Origin: an uncultured Eubacteriales bacterium
Lineage (GTDB): Bacteria; Bacillota; Clostridia; Monoglobales; Monoglobaceae
Direction: 5' to 3'
Assembly: GCA_905201285.1 (NCBI GenBank)
Contig: CAJKNM010000006.1
Coordinates: 1-47,488, forward strand
DNA: 47,488 bases
The notes under the pieces: model-generated
What the model saw: only the letters and a program-made list of their open reading frames with translations
What the model was told of the DNA's origin: nothing
Databases searched by the model: none
Position numbers and translations under genes: made by a program
Shown here: positions 35,796 through 44,857 of the stretch, piece after piece
How positions within the stretch are numbered: position 1 is the first letter of the stretch
How the letters are laid out: every line of letters begins with the position of its first letter

Positions 35796-36443
35796 TCAAT
35801 CTGATACTCTGTCAGCGCAAAGCATAACTATAAGCCGCCCGCTTTTAAAGCTAATCTCCGCCGTGTCCGAGTCCGCGAACTCATTGCTTGACGCCCTTAC
35901 CTCATCACATACAAGGCGCATATTTTCTGTCTCATACTTAAGACCCTTAATCGAAAAGCCCTCAACATCGCCGCCGAACGGAAAAAACGAAACGTATTTT
36001 CTCTCCCCTCTTTTCAGAGTGAAAGGCCTGTCCTCCATCAAAATTTCGTTATACCTGTCTGAAATTTTGATTCTTACATTCCTCTTTAACCCGTAAGCAA
36101 GCAGACAAATATGCGAAAATTCGTGGTCACGTCTGCCACCCAATGCGCCGATAAGGATAATTTCATCACAGCCGTGTTCAATCGCATTGTCTATACACAA
36201 ATTTGTGTCGGTCAAATCCTTCTCAGGCGGAGAAACTATCGTTTTAATTCCATCGGGATATTCACCGTTCCACGAATCGCGGTCGCCTATAATAAGATCC
36301 GGCTCTATTCCCATTTTTTGAGCATGTCTGAGGCCGCCGTCCGCACATATTATATACGAACCCTCAAAATCGATATTTTTGTAAAAATCATAGTCGCTGA
36401 CGTCACCGCCGCAAAAAATAATTGCCCTCATCACAGAATCCAT
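35796..36443 (-). CDS. thiN: Thiamine pyrophosphokinase
   Basis: The enzyme makes thiamine diphosphate from thiamine and ATP. The 215-residue protein has ICADGG, PDLIIGD-x-DS, EKDLTDTN and GALGGRRDHEFSH, the order of catalytic motifs in the family. The usual GDFDS is GDRDS here, a small oddity. Starts at 36443 or 36431 are both possible (ribosome site weak). It sits in the rsgA-rpe-thiN order usual in Firmicutes. Confidence 0.94.
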   Translation of the reverse strand: MDSVMRAIIFCGGDVSDYDFYKNIDFEGSYIICADGGLRHAQKMGIEPDLIIGDRDSWNGEYPDGIKTIVSPPEKDLTDTNLCIDNAIEHGCDEIILIGALGGRRDHEFSHICLLAYGLKRNVRIKISDRYNEILMEDRPFTLKRGERKYVSFFPFGGDVEGFSIKGLKYETENMRLVCDEVRASSNEFADSDTAEISFKSGRLIVMLCADRVSD

Positions 36444-36448
36444 CCCGA

Positions 36449-37135
36449 TTAAATATTAGCCGCCGCGGTTTCGCCTATTTCGCGGATTTCCTTAACCGCC
36501 GCGCTTGCGTCAGCGACACCAAAAACCGCAGACCCCGCAACAAGTACATTCGCACCGCTTCCGGCAGCCAAAGCGGCGGTTTTAACGCCTACTCCTCCGT
36601 CAACTTCAACTTCGAGATGCGAATATTTCGTATCCGCCATCTTCGCCGCCCATTTTATTTTCTCATCCATATCCTTCATATATGACTGTCCGCCAAAACC
36701 CGGTTCAACCGTCATAATCAAGACCATATCGAACACATCCAAAAGCCCCTCAACAGTCTCAATAGGGGTCTTTGGTTTAACCGAAATTCCGGCCTTGACA
36801 CCGCGGCTGTGCAGATGCTCTGCGATTTTTCTGAGTGTTTCATCATCGGCTGTTTCTTTATGTACCGTTATAATATCCGCCCCGGCATCAACAAAGGAAT
36901 CCATATACCCTGCCGGGTCGGTTATCATAAGATGCACGTCAAAATACATCCCTGTCAATGGTCTGAGTGCAGCGACCGTCTGTGCCGAAAAACTCAGATT
37001 CGGGACAAAGTGCCCATCCATAATATCAAGATGAAGCCATTCCGCCCCGGCGTTCTCAACCTTTTTTACCTCATCCGCAAGCCTTGCCGCATCTGCGGCA
37101 AGAAGTGACGGCGCAATTTTTATCTGTCTGTTCAC
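36449..37135 (-). CDS. rpe: Ribulose-phosphate 3-epimerase
   Basis: Rpe interconverts ribulose 5-phosphate and xylulose 5-phosphate in the pentose phosphate pathway. The 228-residue TIM barrel has all key motifs: IAPSLLAAD, HLDIMDGHFVPNLSF, VHLMI, VEPGFGGQ and VDGGV. The start is GTG with GGGGAG upstream. Gene order after rsgA is the standard Firmicute one. Confidence 0.96.
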   Translation of the reverse strand: MNRQIKIAPSLLAADAARLADEVKKVENAGAEWLHLDIMDGHFVPNLSFSAQTVAALRPLTGMYFDVHLMITDPAGYMDSFVDAGADIITVHKETADDETLRKIAEHLHSRGVKAGISVKPKTPIETVEGLLDVFDMVLIMTVEPGFGGQSYMKDMDEKIKWAAKMADTKYSHLEVEVDGGVGVKTAALAAGSGANVLVAGSAVFGVADASAAVKEIREIGETAAANI

Positions 37136-37149
37136 AGTTAAACTCCCCT

Positions 37150-38025
37150 TTATCGTTTCTTTTTAATCTCATTTAACAGCCTGACGTAACTATCATATCG
37201 GCTTTTTGAAATTTCGCCGTTCTCCACCGCTTTAAGCACCCCACAGTCAGGCTCAGCTGTATGGCTGCAATCGCCGAAGCGGCACTTGTCCGTATATTTT
37301 TCAAACTCTCTGAAAAGCTCTGCACAATTTTCGGGTGAAAGCGCCGAAATATCAAGCGTTCCGAACCCCGGCGTATCTATTATATAGCCGCCCCCGTCAA
37401 GCGGAACAAGTTCTGTATGCCTGGTGGTATGCTTTCCTCTGTCGACCCGGTTGCTTACCTCGCCTGTCCGGAAACGTTCATCCCCCGTTATACAGTTTAA
37501 AAGGCTCGACTTTCCGACACCCGAGTTTCCGGCGAACACGGTTACCTCTCCGCTGAGCAGCTCTTTTAAGTCATCGATATTGGCTCCGCTTTCCGCACTC
37601 AGCGGAATCACGCTATATCCCGCCCTTCGATATATCTCACACAATTCTTCACCCGAATCCAAATCTGTTTTATTTACACAAATTATCGCTTCAACACCCG
37701 AGATTTCGGCTGAAGCAAGCACCTTATCGAGAAGGTACAGATTAGGCTTTGGGTTTGTGGTCGAAACCACCGCCGCCATCTGAGTCACATTCGCAACAGG
37801 AGGTCTCAAAAGCTCATTCCTTCTCGGCATAATTTCATCTATTGCCCCGGTTTGAGTTACATTGCTCACCGAAATTTTAACCTCATCGCCGACAAGCGGG
37901 GTTATTTTTCGGCTTCTGAAGCTTCCGCGTGCTCTACATTCAAAACACCTGTCGGCGGTATCTACATAGTAGAAACCGCCGACGCCTTTTATGATTTTTC
38001 CTTTATACTCTCTGCTTTCACTCAT
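37150..38025 (-). CDS. rsgA: Small ribosomal subunit biogenesis GTPase RsgA
   Basis: RsgA is a circularly permuted GTPase that checks late 30S assembly. The 291-residue protein has an N-terminal OB-like domain, then G4 NKTD at 118-121 before G1 GNSGVGKS at 166-173 and G3 DTPG, and a C-terminal zinc motif CxxxxCxHxxxxxC near 245-258. The ATG has AAGGTG upstream. It follows prkC by nine bases. Confidence 0.96.
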   Translation of the reverse strand: MSESREYKGKIIKGVGGFYYVDTADRCFECRARGSFRSRKITPLVGDEVKISVSNVTQTGAIDEIMPRRNELLRPPVANVTQMAAVVSTTNPKPNLYLLDKVLASAEISGVEAIICVNKTDLDSGEELCEIYRRAGYSVIPLSAESGANIDDLKELLSGEVTVFAGNSGVGKSSLLNCITGDERFRTGEVSNRVDRGKHTTRHTELVPLDGGGYIIDTPGFGTLDISALSPENCAELFREFEKYTDKCRFGDCSHTAEPDCGVLKAVENGEISKSRYDSYVRLLNEIKKKR

Positions 38026-38034
38026 TTTAACACC

Positions 38035-39957
38035 TTAGTTACTTATTCCGGGCGTAACATCCGCACCGCCTGAACCACTGCCCGATGACGAACCTCCGCT
38101 CGACGACGAGCCGGTTCCGCCTGAATGTGAACCGCTTCCCGAGGACGAACTTCCGCCCGATGACGAGCCGGTTCCGCCCGAATGTGAACCGCTTCCCGAG
38201 GATGTGCTTCCACCAGTGCCTGAACCGCTTCCCGAGCTGCTCCCGTTTGTGTTTCCTGAATTCGAGCCGTTTCCGTTTGTGCTTCCGGTACCGTTTTGGG
38301 TATTGTTTGACTTATTGTCAGTCGTGGTACTGTCATTCTTGTTTGAATCGTTCTTTTTGTCCTCGGTCTGAGTTTTATCAGCGTCCTTCTTATTACCCGA
38401 ACTTACATAAAGTGTAACAAGGTATCCCTCTGAAACCTCCTGGCCGGCTGAGGGTTCCTGTCTGATGACCACACCCTCGGCAACCGTTGAGCTTTCCTCT
38501 TCTATCTCGTTAACCTTAAGCTTGCTTTCAGCAATCTTCTTTCTCGCCTCGTCTATCTTAAGATTCGTATAATTGTCAACCTTAATGTTGTTAGCACCTG
38601 AGCTTACAACAACCGTAATAACTATATCGTCTTTTTTGGTAACCTCACTGCCGGCCGGCGGATTTTGTTCAAGAATAGTCCCCGCCGCCTTATCGCTTGC
38701 CTTCTCGCTCTTCTTGACGATACTGAAGCCGTCCTGTCTGTACTGCTTTTGGGCATCGGTTAAAAGCATATCCATAACGTTAGGAATTTTAACCTTTTCT
38801 CCGCCGGTAAACACGCTGAGTGCACTTCCGCCGGTCATCATCGAAAATACAACGCCAAGTCCGGCCAACACAACAATAGCCGCTATTACCGCCGCAATCG
38901 TAATCCTTCTCTCTTTCTTTTTCTGTTCCTTAACAGCTCTCAATCTATCAACATTCCTTTGCCTGTTTTCCTTAACCTCTCTGTCAACCCGATCGGCGTA
39001 CTTACCGTATTCCGGGTTTTGGCGGCGTCTCTGTCTCTCATAATTATCTATATCGCGATCGTCTATCGCATCACGCTTGACAGTCCTGTCAAGGTCATCC
39101 GCCGCTTGTTTTGCATCTCCTAATACCACATTCGGATTCTTTATCGCCTTATTAAGGTCAGCCAAAAAGGCGTCTGCACTTGCATATCTGAGATTTTGTT
39201 CCTTATTCAGCGCCTTCATAACGATATATTCCATCGATTCGGGAATCTCATTATTAAGAATTCTCGGCAGAACCGGCTTTTCCTGAATATGCTTTATAGC
39301 GATTGCGACAGCGGTGTTATCGTTAAACGGAAGTCTCCCCGTCAGCATCTCATAGAGTACAACGCCGAGCGAGTATATATCGGTTCTCTCGTTGGTATAG
39401 CCGCCGCGTGCCTGCTCGGGCGAGAGATAATGAACCGTTCCTATGGTCGAACTCGACGTTGACTGGGTTGCCTGAGTCGTTGCGCGGGCTATACCGAAGT
39501 CCGTTACCTTCAACACCCCGCCTTCGGTCATAATAATATTCTGAGGCTTTATATCCCGGTGAATGACCGACTTTTTATGCGCCGCCGAAAGGCCCTCGCA
39601 TATCTGTGCGGCAAACTCCGCCGCCTGACGCCAGGGAAGTACACCCTTTTCGGCTATATACTCTTTAAGGGTAATCCCGTCAACATATTCCATAACTATA
39701 TAATAAAGACCGTTTTCAAAGCCGACATCATAAATCGATACAACGTGCGGATTTGAAATACGCGCCGCAGCCTGAGCCTCAGTATTGAACCGATGCACAA
39801 ACTCTTTATCATCGCGGAGTTCTTCTTTAAGCACCTTTATCGCCACAAGCCTGTTTAGAAAATGACAGCGTGCCTTATATACATATGCCATTCCGCCCTT
39901 GCCGATTTCCTCAAGAATTTCATAGCGGCCGGCAAGCATTGTTCCAATTAAGTTCAT
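38035..39957 (-). CDS. prkC: PASTA-domain Ser/Thr protein kinase (PrkC type)
   Basis: This membrane kinase senses cell-wall fragments and phosphorylates cytoplasmic proteins. The 640-residue protein has a kinase domain with GKGGMAYVY, the catalytic Lys in VAIKVLK (K41), HRDIKPQN and DFGIA; a charged juxtamembrane region; one membrane helix near 353-375; two PASTA domains (about 386-519); and an unusual Ser/Gly/Thr/Asn tail of about 120 residues. The tail is encoded partly by a 57-bp tandem repeat. Most relatives have three or four PASTA domains and no such tail. It is paired with the phosphatase gene 12 bases upstream. Confidence 0.95.
   Translation of the reverse strand: MNLIGTMLAGRYEILEEIGKGGMAYVYKARCHFLNRLVAIKVLKEELRDDKEFVHRFNTEAQAAARISNPHVVSIYDVGFENGLYYIVMEYVDGITLKEYIAEKGVLPWRQAAEFAAQICEGLSAAHKKSVIHRDIKPQNIIMTEGGVLKVTDFGIARATTQATQSTSSSTIGTVHYLSPEQARGGYTNERTDIYSLGVVLYEMLTGRLPFNDNTAVAIAIKHIQEKPVLPRILNNEIPESMEYIVMKALNKEQNLRYASADAFLADLNKAIKNPNVVLGDAKQAADDLDRTVKRDAIDDRDIDNYERQRRRQNPEYGKYADRVDREVKENRQRNVDRLRAVKEQKKKERRITIAAVIAAIVVLAGLGVVFSMMTGGSALSVFTGGEKVKIPNVMDMLLTDAQKQYRQDGFSIVKKSEKASDKAAGTILEQNPPAGSEVTKKDDIVITVVVSSGANNIKVDNYTNLKIDEARKKIAESKLKVNEIEEESSTVAEGVVIRQEPSAGQEVSEGYLVTLYVSSGNKKDADKTQTEDKKNDSNKNDSTTTDNKSNNTQNGTGSTNGNGSNSGNTNGSSSGSGSGTGGSTSSGSGSHSGGTGSSSGGSSSSGSGSHSGGTGSSSSGGSSSGSGSGGADVTPGISN
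38105..38218 (-). repeat. 57-bp tandem repeat in prkC tail
   Basis: A 57-bp unit coding 19 Ser/Gly/His/Thr residues is present about twice (copies begin at 38105 and 38162) with few differences. The reading frame is kept, so the copy number could vary without breaking the protein. Confidence 0.7.
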
Positions 39958-39969
39958 TGTTTTTTCCTC

Positions 39970-40710
39970 CTATATGAATCTGATACAAATAACAGTTATG
40001 TTATCAAGACCGCCGTGTTTCTTTGCGGAATCAACAAGTCTGCAAACCGTATCCTCGGAATTATTTTCTTCTTTTACTATTGTGCAAATCTCATTGTCGT
40101 CAAGCATTCCGGTCAGGCCGTCACTGCACATAAGCATAACGTCACCCGCCGAATAGTCATATTCAAATACATCTACACGGACACGGTTATCGGTACCTAT
40201 CGCCCTTGTAATAATATTTTTCTGAGGATGAACCCTCGCTTCCTCACGGGTAATCGTTCCGCTCATAACAAGCTCTGACACAACCGAGTGATCAGTGGTA
40301 ATCTGAACGATTTCGTCAGAGCGGATAGCGTATGCTCGGCTGTCACCTACATTCGCCACATACGCAACCCCATCGCAGATAAAAGCAACAACCGCAGTCG
40401 TACCCATTCCGCTGTGGATTCGGTTTTCCTTTGACATTCTATAGACCTTTTCATTCGCGCCGGCTACCGCTTCGCTCAGCCTTCCGGGAATCTCTTTTTC
40501 ATCCTTATCCTCAAGAAGCTTTTGCATTTCTTCAGCGATGAATTTTACCGCGTTCTGGCTGGCGACTTCTCCGGCATTATGTCCGCCCATTCCATCCGCC
40601 AAAATACAAAATCCTCTGTTTTCGCCTTCATCAAAGCCGTGTATACAAAAACAGTCCTCATTAAGTTCTCTGATGCACCCTACATCGCTTAGTCCGAATG
40701 TTTCTATCAT
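39970..40710 (-). CDS. prpC: PP2C-type Ser/Thr protein phosphatase (PrpC)
   Basis: PrpC removes phosphates from PrkC and its targets, using Mn2+ or Mg2+. The 246-residue protein has the PP2C motifs: LNED, ADGMGGH, a GMGTT segment, VGDSRAY, and DHSxV. The start at 40710 is chosen because GGAGG lies nine bases before it; an in-frame ATG 27 bases upstream lacks one. It is next to prkC, the usual arrangement. Confidence 0.94.
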   Translation of the reverse strand: MIETFGLSDVGCIRELNEDCFCIHGFDEGENRGFCILADGMGGHNAGEVASQNAVKFIAEEMQKLLEDKDEKEIPGRLSEAVAGANEKVYRMSKENRIHSGMGTTAVVAFICDGVAYVANVGDSRAYAIRSDEIVQITTDHSVVSELVMSGTITREEARVHPQKNIITRAIGTDNRVRVDVFEYDYSAGDVMLMCSDGLTGMLDDNEICTIVKEENNSEDTVCRLVDSAKKHGGLDNITVICIRFI

Positions 40711-40750
40711 TTTAAAACACCTCCTGCACTGTCGCAAGTCAGCCGACAGT

Positions 40751-41779
40751 CTATGCCTGACGCGTTGCGGAAGCTCTGAGCTGTCCGCAGGCGGCGCTTA
40801 TATCCGCCCCCATCTCGCGTCTGATTGTAGCGGAAATCCCGCCTTTTTCAAGAATCGACCGAAACCTTTCAACCGCCGCCCTGCGGGAAGCCGAAAAGCC
40901 TGTTTCTTTAACCTCGTTTACGGGAATTAAATTGATATGACACAGCATCCCCGAAACAAGCTTTAAAAGCGCTCTTGCCTCTTCTTCGGTATCGTTTACT
41001 CCGCTTATTAATGTATATTCAAAAGAAATTCTTCTGTTTGTTTTTTCTATATAGTATCTGCACGAATCAAGCAGCTCAGAAATGGGGTATCGCCTGTTTA
41101 CCGGCATAATCCTTGACCGTTTTTCATCGTTCGGCGCATGGAGCGAGACAGACAGTGTAATCTGAAGCTGTCTGTCGGCAAGCTCACGGATTCTGTCAGC
41201 CAATCCGCAGGTAGACAAAGACACGTGTCTGAGTCCTATATTTAACCCAAGCGGATTATTTATTATGTCAAGAAAGCTCATAACGTTGTCAAAGTTATCA
41301 AGAGGCTCACCCATCCCCATAAGTACGATGTTGGATATTCTCTCGCCTAAATCCTCCTGAACCGTAAGTACCTGCCCCGAAATCTCACCCGGGGTCAGAT
41401 TTCTGACCTTTCCGCCGCGGGTAGACGCACAAAACGCACAGCCCATAGCACACCCCACCTGAGTTGATACGCAAATGGTATAGCCGTGATGATATTTCAT
41501 CAATACGGATTCTATAAAATTACCGTCATCTAATTGTAACAGATAACGCCTTGTTTCGTCAAGAGCCGAAACAAATTTTTGTTCAATTTTTAGCTTATTT
41601 ATCGTGTATTCGGCTTTAAGTTTTTCACGAAGAGATTTTGACAGATTTGTCATATCGTCAATACTCTCCGCCCCGCCATAGAGCCATTTAAAAATCTGCC
41701 CCGCACGAAAGCGCGGCTCGCCCATTTCACTGAGAATTTTCTCAAGCTCTTTCTGAGTATAATCTCTTAAATTTTTCAT
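40751..41779 (-). CDS. rlmN: 23S rRNA/tRNA adenine C2 methyltransferase RlmN
   Basis: RlmN is a radical SAM enzyme that methylates A2503 of 23S rRNA and A37 of some tRNAs. The 342-residue protein has the [4Fe-4S] ligands C110, C114 and C117 (CxxxCxxC), the conserved ICVSTQVGC before them, and the C-terminal AACGQL with the second reactive Cys. The ATG at 41779 follows GGAGAG; an in-frame TTG 12 bases upstream overlaps that site. Confidence 0.96.
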   Translation of the reverse strand: MKNLRDYTQKELEKILSEMGEPRFRAGQIFKWLYGGAESIDDMTNLSKSLREKLKAEYTINKLKIEQKFVSALDETRRYLLQLDDGNFIESVLMKYHHGYTICVSTQVGCAMGCAFCASTRGGKVRNLTPGEISGQVLTVQEDLGERISNIVLMGMGEPLDNFDNVMSFLDIINNPLGLNIGLRHVSLSTCGLADRIRELADRQLQITLSVSLHAPNDEKRSRIMPVNRRYPISELLDSCRYYIEKTNRRISFEYTLISGVNDTEEEARALLKLVSGMLCHINLIPVNEVKETGFSASRRAAVERFRSILEKGGISATIRREMGADISAACGQLRASATRQA

Positions 41780-41807
41780 AACTCTCTCCAAAATTTCATC
41801 CGGTTTT

Positions 41808-43097
41808 TTATTCCGCGGATTTTTTCATCCGGCATATATAAAATCCGCTTCCGCCCGTCTCATGCGCAAGATACAGCTTCTCAAATTCTCGTTCAAAATC
41901 GTTATGCTCTTTAAGGAACCTTTCGATTTGCCCGCTGTTTTCATCTTTAAGTATGGTACAGGTAGAGTATACAAGCACACCGCCGGGTCTTACATATTCC
42001 GCCGCGGAATTCAAAATATTTCTTTGTATTCCGCACAGCACAGCTATATCCTCTTCACATCTGTTAAATTTTATATCAGGCTTTTTGTGTATAACGCCGA
42101 TGCCGGAGCACGGAACATCCGCCAAAACCCTGTCCGCCTTGCCTATAAGACCTTCCACCGTTTTTTCGGAATTATTTTCGCTGACCTCAACACAATCGAT
42201 TCCGAGCCGCCTTGCCGATTTTTCTATCAGTTCAAGCTTATGCTTGTGTATGTCAAAGGCAATAACCCTGCCCTTGTTTCCCATAAGCTCGGCGATGTGC
42301 GTTGTCTTTCCCCCGGGCGCAGCACAGACATCAATCACTGTTTCTCCGCTCTGCGGCTCTAAAATCAATGCAGCACGCATCGAGTTTATATTTTGAAGGG
42401 TATAATATCCGTCTTTATATAACTTGGATTTGTTTATATCAATAGCTCCGCCTACCCTCAGACACTGCTGAACCTCATCGTCCGGGGATGCAATAATATT
42501 CTCTTTCAAAAGCAGGCCCGATAGTTCTTCGGCATCCGTTTTGAGGATATTCGCCCTAAGCATAGCCGGGTGAGGTTCAAGACTGTCTATTAAAATGCTT
42601 TCACACACCGCCTCACCGAACTGAGCTATTAATTTTTCGGTCAGCCACAGAGGGCATGAGTATATGACCGACATTTTCTCCGCCGAGGTTCCGCCGGGTT
42701 CGGGAAGCGACTCAATATTTCTCGCAACCGTACGCAGAACTCCGTTCACATAGCCGCGTGCTGCCTTATGCGCGTACCTCGACGCAAGCTTCACCGACTC
42801 ATTGCACGCCGCTGACGGCGGAATTTTATCCATCTTCGTCAACTGATACACACCACAGCGAAGTATCGTCAGCACCCACACGCTCAGCTTTTTCAGCTTA
42901 ATTTTTGAGTATGTCTGAATAACAAAATCAATATAGATTTTGTTTCTCAGCACTCCCATTATCAGTTCGTTTGCAAGCGCCTTGTCGCGCGGCTCCATAC
43001 CATAAAGCTCATCAAGCACCGCGCGATTTGAATATGCGCCGTCCTTTTCAATCTTACAGAGCGCGCAAACAGCCGCCTCTCTCGGATTATCGGTCAA
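41808..43097 (-). CDS. rsmB: 16S rRNA (cytosine-967-C5) methyltransferase RsmB
   Basis: RsmB methylates C967 of 16S rRNA. The 429-residue protein has an N-terminal NusB-like helical domain and a C-terminal SAM domain with CAAPGGKTTH, DVPCSG and YSTCT, the last two holding the two active Cys. The start is TTG at 43097, backed by AAGGAG nine bases upstream; it overlaps the stop of the peptidase gene by four bases. An upstream start would place the ribosome site inside the gene. Confidence 0.95.
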   Translation of the reverse strand: MTDNPREAAVCALCKIEKDGAYSNRAVLDELYGMEPRDKALANELIMGVLRNKIYIDFVIQTYSKIKLKKLSVWVLTILRCGVYQLTKMDKIPPSAACNESVKLASRYAHKAARGYVNGVLRTVARNIESLPEPGGTSAEKMSVIYSCPLWLTEKLIAQFGEAVCESILIDSLEPHPAMLRANILKTDAEELSGLLLKENIIASPDDEVQQCLRVGGAIDINKSKLYKDGYYTLQNINSMRAALILEPQSGETVIDVCAAPGGKTTHIAELMGNKGRVIAFDIHKHKLELIEKSARRLGIDCVEVSENNSEKTVEGLIGKADRVLADVPCSGIGVIHKKPDIKFNRCEEDIAVLCGIQRNILNSAAEYVRPGGVLVYSTCTILKDENSGQIERFLKEHNDFEREFEKLYLAHETGGSGFYICRMKKSAE

Positions 43098-43696
43098 GTT
43101 AATCTCTCCTTCTGCCGCCGAATAAAACAATCAGTCTGAGATTCAAGCGTGTGAATCGCACGGTTGCTCGCGTTGAACTCAACGGGAAGCGTCACAAGCT
43201 GAAACAAAACCGTCGCCGAGAACAATATTATTCCTAAGTCAACCAGGGTTTGATTATACGAAAGGATTACTCCAATCAGAATAATCGGCATAGAAAGCAT
43301 ATTACAAACGTTCACAGCGGGAACGATGGCGTTTCTGACCCTTATCGGCATATATGCTCTCGCGTGCTGGATTGCGTGTCCCACCTCATGAGCGGCAACG
43401 CCTATAGAACCGACCGAACGGCTGTTATACGTTGCGTCCGAAAGTCTGACAACATTGGTCTTTGGATCAAAGTGGTCGGTTAGATTTCCGGCTATATGCT
43501 CGACTCTTACAGAATACAGACCGTTCATATCAAGTATCTTTCTTGCCGCCTCAGCGCCGGTCATACCGAAACGGTTATAAACCTGAGAATATTTCTTAAA
43601 TGTTGAATTTACGTTTGCCTGCGCCCACATCGCAAGTATCAGGGCGGGCAGAAGCATTATCCACGTCCAGTCAAAAAAGTAATAAGGATAAAGCAT
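43094..43696 (-). CDS. YugP-family zinc metallopeptidase, C-terminus damaged
   Basis: The protein is a predicted membrane zinc protease with HEVGH at 103-107 and hydrophobic segments near 11-27 and 130-170. It ends at residue 200, whereas relatives are about 225-230. Normal family sequence stops near residue 186 (EFNASNRAIHTLES); then another frame reads LRLIVLFGGRRRD and stops at 43099, matching the family's true end. About 30 residues in between are missing, so a deletion with frameshift has occurred. In the original frame the stop would lie just two bases before rsmB. The catalytic part is intact, but the last membrane segment is lost. GGAGG precedes the ATG. Confidence 0.8.
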   Translation of the reverse strand: MLYPYYFFDWTWIMLLPALILAMWAQANVNSTFKKYSQVYNRFGMTGAEAARKILDMNGLYSVRVEHIAGNLTDHFDPKTNVVRLSDATYNSRSVGSIGVAAHEVGHAIQHARAYMPIRVRNAIVPAVNVCNMLSMPIILIGVILSYNQTLVDLGIILFSATVLFQLVTLPVEFNASNRAIHTLESQTDCFIRRQKERLT

Positions 43697-43712
43697 ATTT
43701 ATTCCTCCTGTC

Positions 43713-44642
43713 TTATTTTAAAATTATACTTTCGTCAATAGTATGCCCGTTAAGGTAATCGGCAAACCTCATTCTCTTGCCGCCCTTAAACTGAATCTCA
43801 TCCGCGGCTATACTTGTTCCTCCGCCGCAGGTAATAAAAAGCTTTTTATTTCTTACCGAAATACTTCCGCAATCGCCGGAAGCGCCGCCGCCGCCATCCT
43901 CGGCGGTAATAATTTTAAGCACCTCATCGCCATACATCGTATAACTCATCGGCCATGGGTTTGTTCCCCTTATCAGGTTTAAAACTTCGTCTGACGGACG
44001 GCTCCAGTCGATATGTCCGGTTTCCTTTGAAATCATCGGTGCATAACACGACTCGTCATCATTCTGCTTCTCTCTCGGCGCAGTTCCGCCGGAAATAGCC
44101 GAAACCGTTTTAATCAACAGCTCTGCCCCCATTTCCGACAGCCTGTCGTGAAGCTCGCCATACGTTTCGCGGTCTCCTATTTCAGTGGACGATTTAAAAA
44201 TCATATCCCCGGTATCAAGGCCCTTTTCCATATACATTGTGGTAACACCTGTGGTCTTATCACCGTTTATCACACTCCATTGAATAGGCGCCGCCCCGCG
44301 GTACTTCGGCAAAAGTGATGCGTGAACATTGACACACCCATATTTGGGAAAGTTTAAAATATACTCCGGAAGAATCTTTCCGTATGCCACAACTATTATA
44401 AGTTCCGGCTTCAGCTCCTCCAAAACAGGTAAAAGTTCATCGTTTTTTAAGCTCTGCGGCTGAAAAACCGGAATCCCGTTACTCTCGGCACAAACCTTAA
44501 CGGGCGGAGCCATAAGTTTGTGTCCTCTCCCCTTTGGCCTATCGGGCTGTGTAACCGCTCCGCAGACCCCGTGACCGTTTTCAATTAATATTTTAAGGCA
44601 GGGAACGGCAAAATCAGGCGTTCCCATAAATAGTATTCTCAT
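43713..44642 (-). CDS. fmt: Methionyl-tRNA formyltransferase
   Basis: Fmt formylates initiator Met-tRNA using 10-formyltetrahydrofolate. The 309-residue protein has FMGTPDFAVP at the start, the catalytic NVHASLLPKYRGAAPI, and a C-terminal OB-like domain. It is the first gene of the operon here; the usual upstream def and priA are not present in this window on the other side, where hisH diverges. Confidence 0.96.
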   Translation of the reverse strand: MRILFMGTPDFAVPCLKILIENGHGVCGAVTQPDRPKGRGHKLMAPPVKVCAESNGIPVFQPQSLKNDELLPVLEELKPELIIVVAYGKILPEYILNFPKYGCVNVHASLLPKYRGAAPIQWSVINGDKTTGVTTMYMEKGLDTGDMIFKSSTEIGDRETYGELHDRLSEMGAELLIKTVSAISGGTAPREKQNDDESCYAPMISKETGHIDWSRPSDEVLNLIRGTNPWPMSYTMYGDEVLKIITAEDGGGGASGDCGSISVRNKKLFITCGGGTSIAADEIQFKGGKRMRFADYLNGHTIDESIILK

Positions 44643-44681
44643 CTTAAGTCAAACCTCTTAATATATTTTTTCTCAATTTAT

Positions 44682-44710
44682 ATTGTACCTCATATTTATA
44701 TATTAATCAA
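44682..44710 (-). promoter_or_regulatory. Sigma-A promoter of the fmt operon
   Basis: On the minus strand TTGATT and TACAAT are separated by 17 bases. It lies about 40 bases before the fmt start and fits a housekeeping operon of ten genes. Confidence 0.65.
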
Positions 44711-44765
44711 GTACAATTTATTAATATTTTTTAAATATCGTCTGTCTTTCAACACAAGGCAGACT

Positions 44766-44794
44766 TTCAAACACATAAAATCTTTGTCTATAAT
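44766..44794 (+). promoter_or_regulatory. Candidate promoter of hisHF
   Basis: TTCAAA and TATAAT are separated by 17 bases; the -10 is perfect, the -35 fits in four of six places. A leader of about 55 bases would precede hisH. Confidence 0.45.
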
Positions 44795-44857
44795 TATTAT
44801 TGCCCGACATTCAAATTTATGGTAAGATAAAATCAATAAGACAACGAGGTGAGAAAA

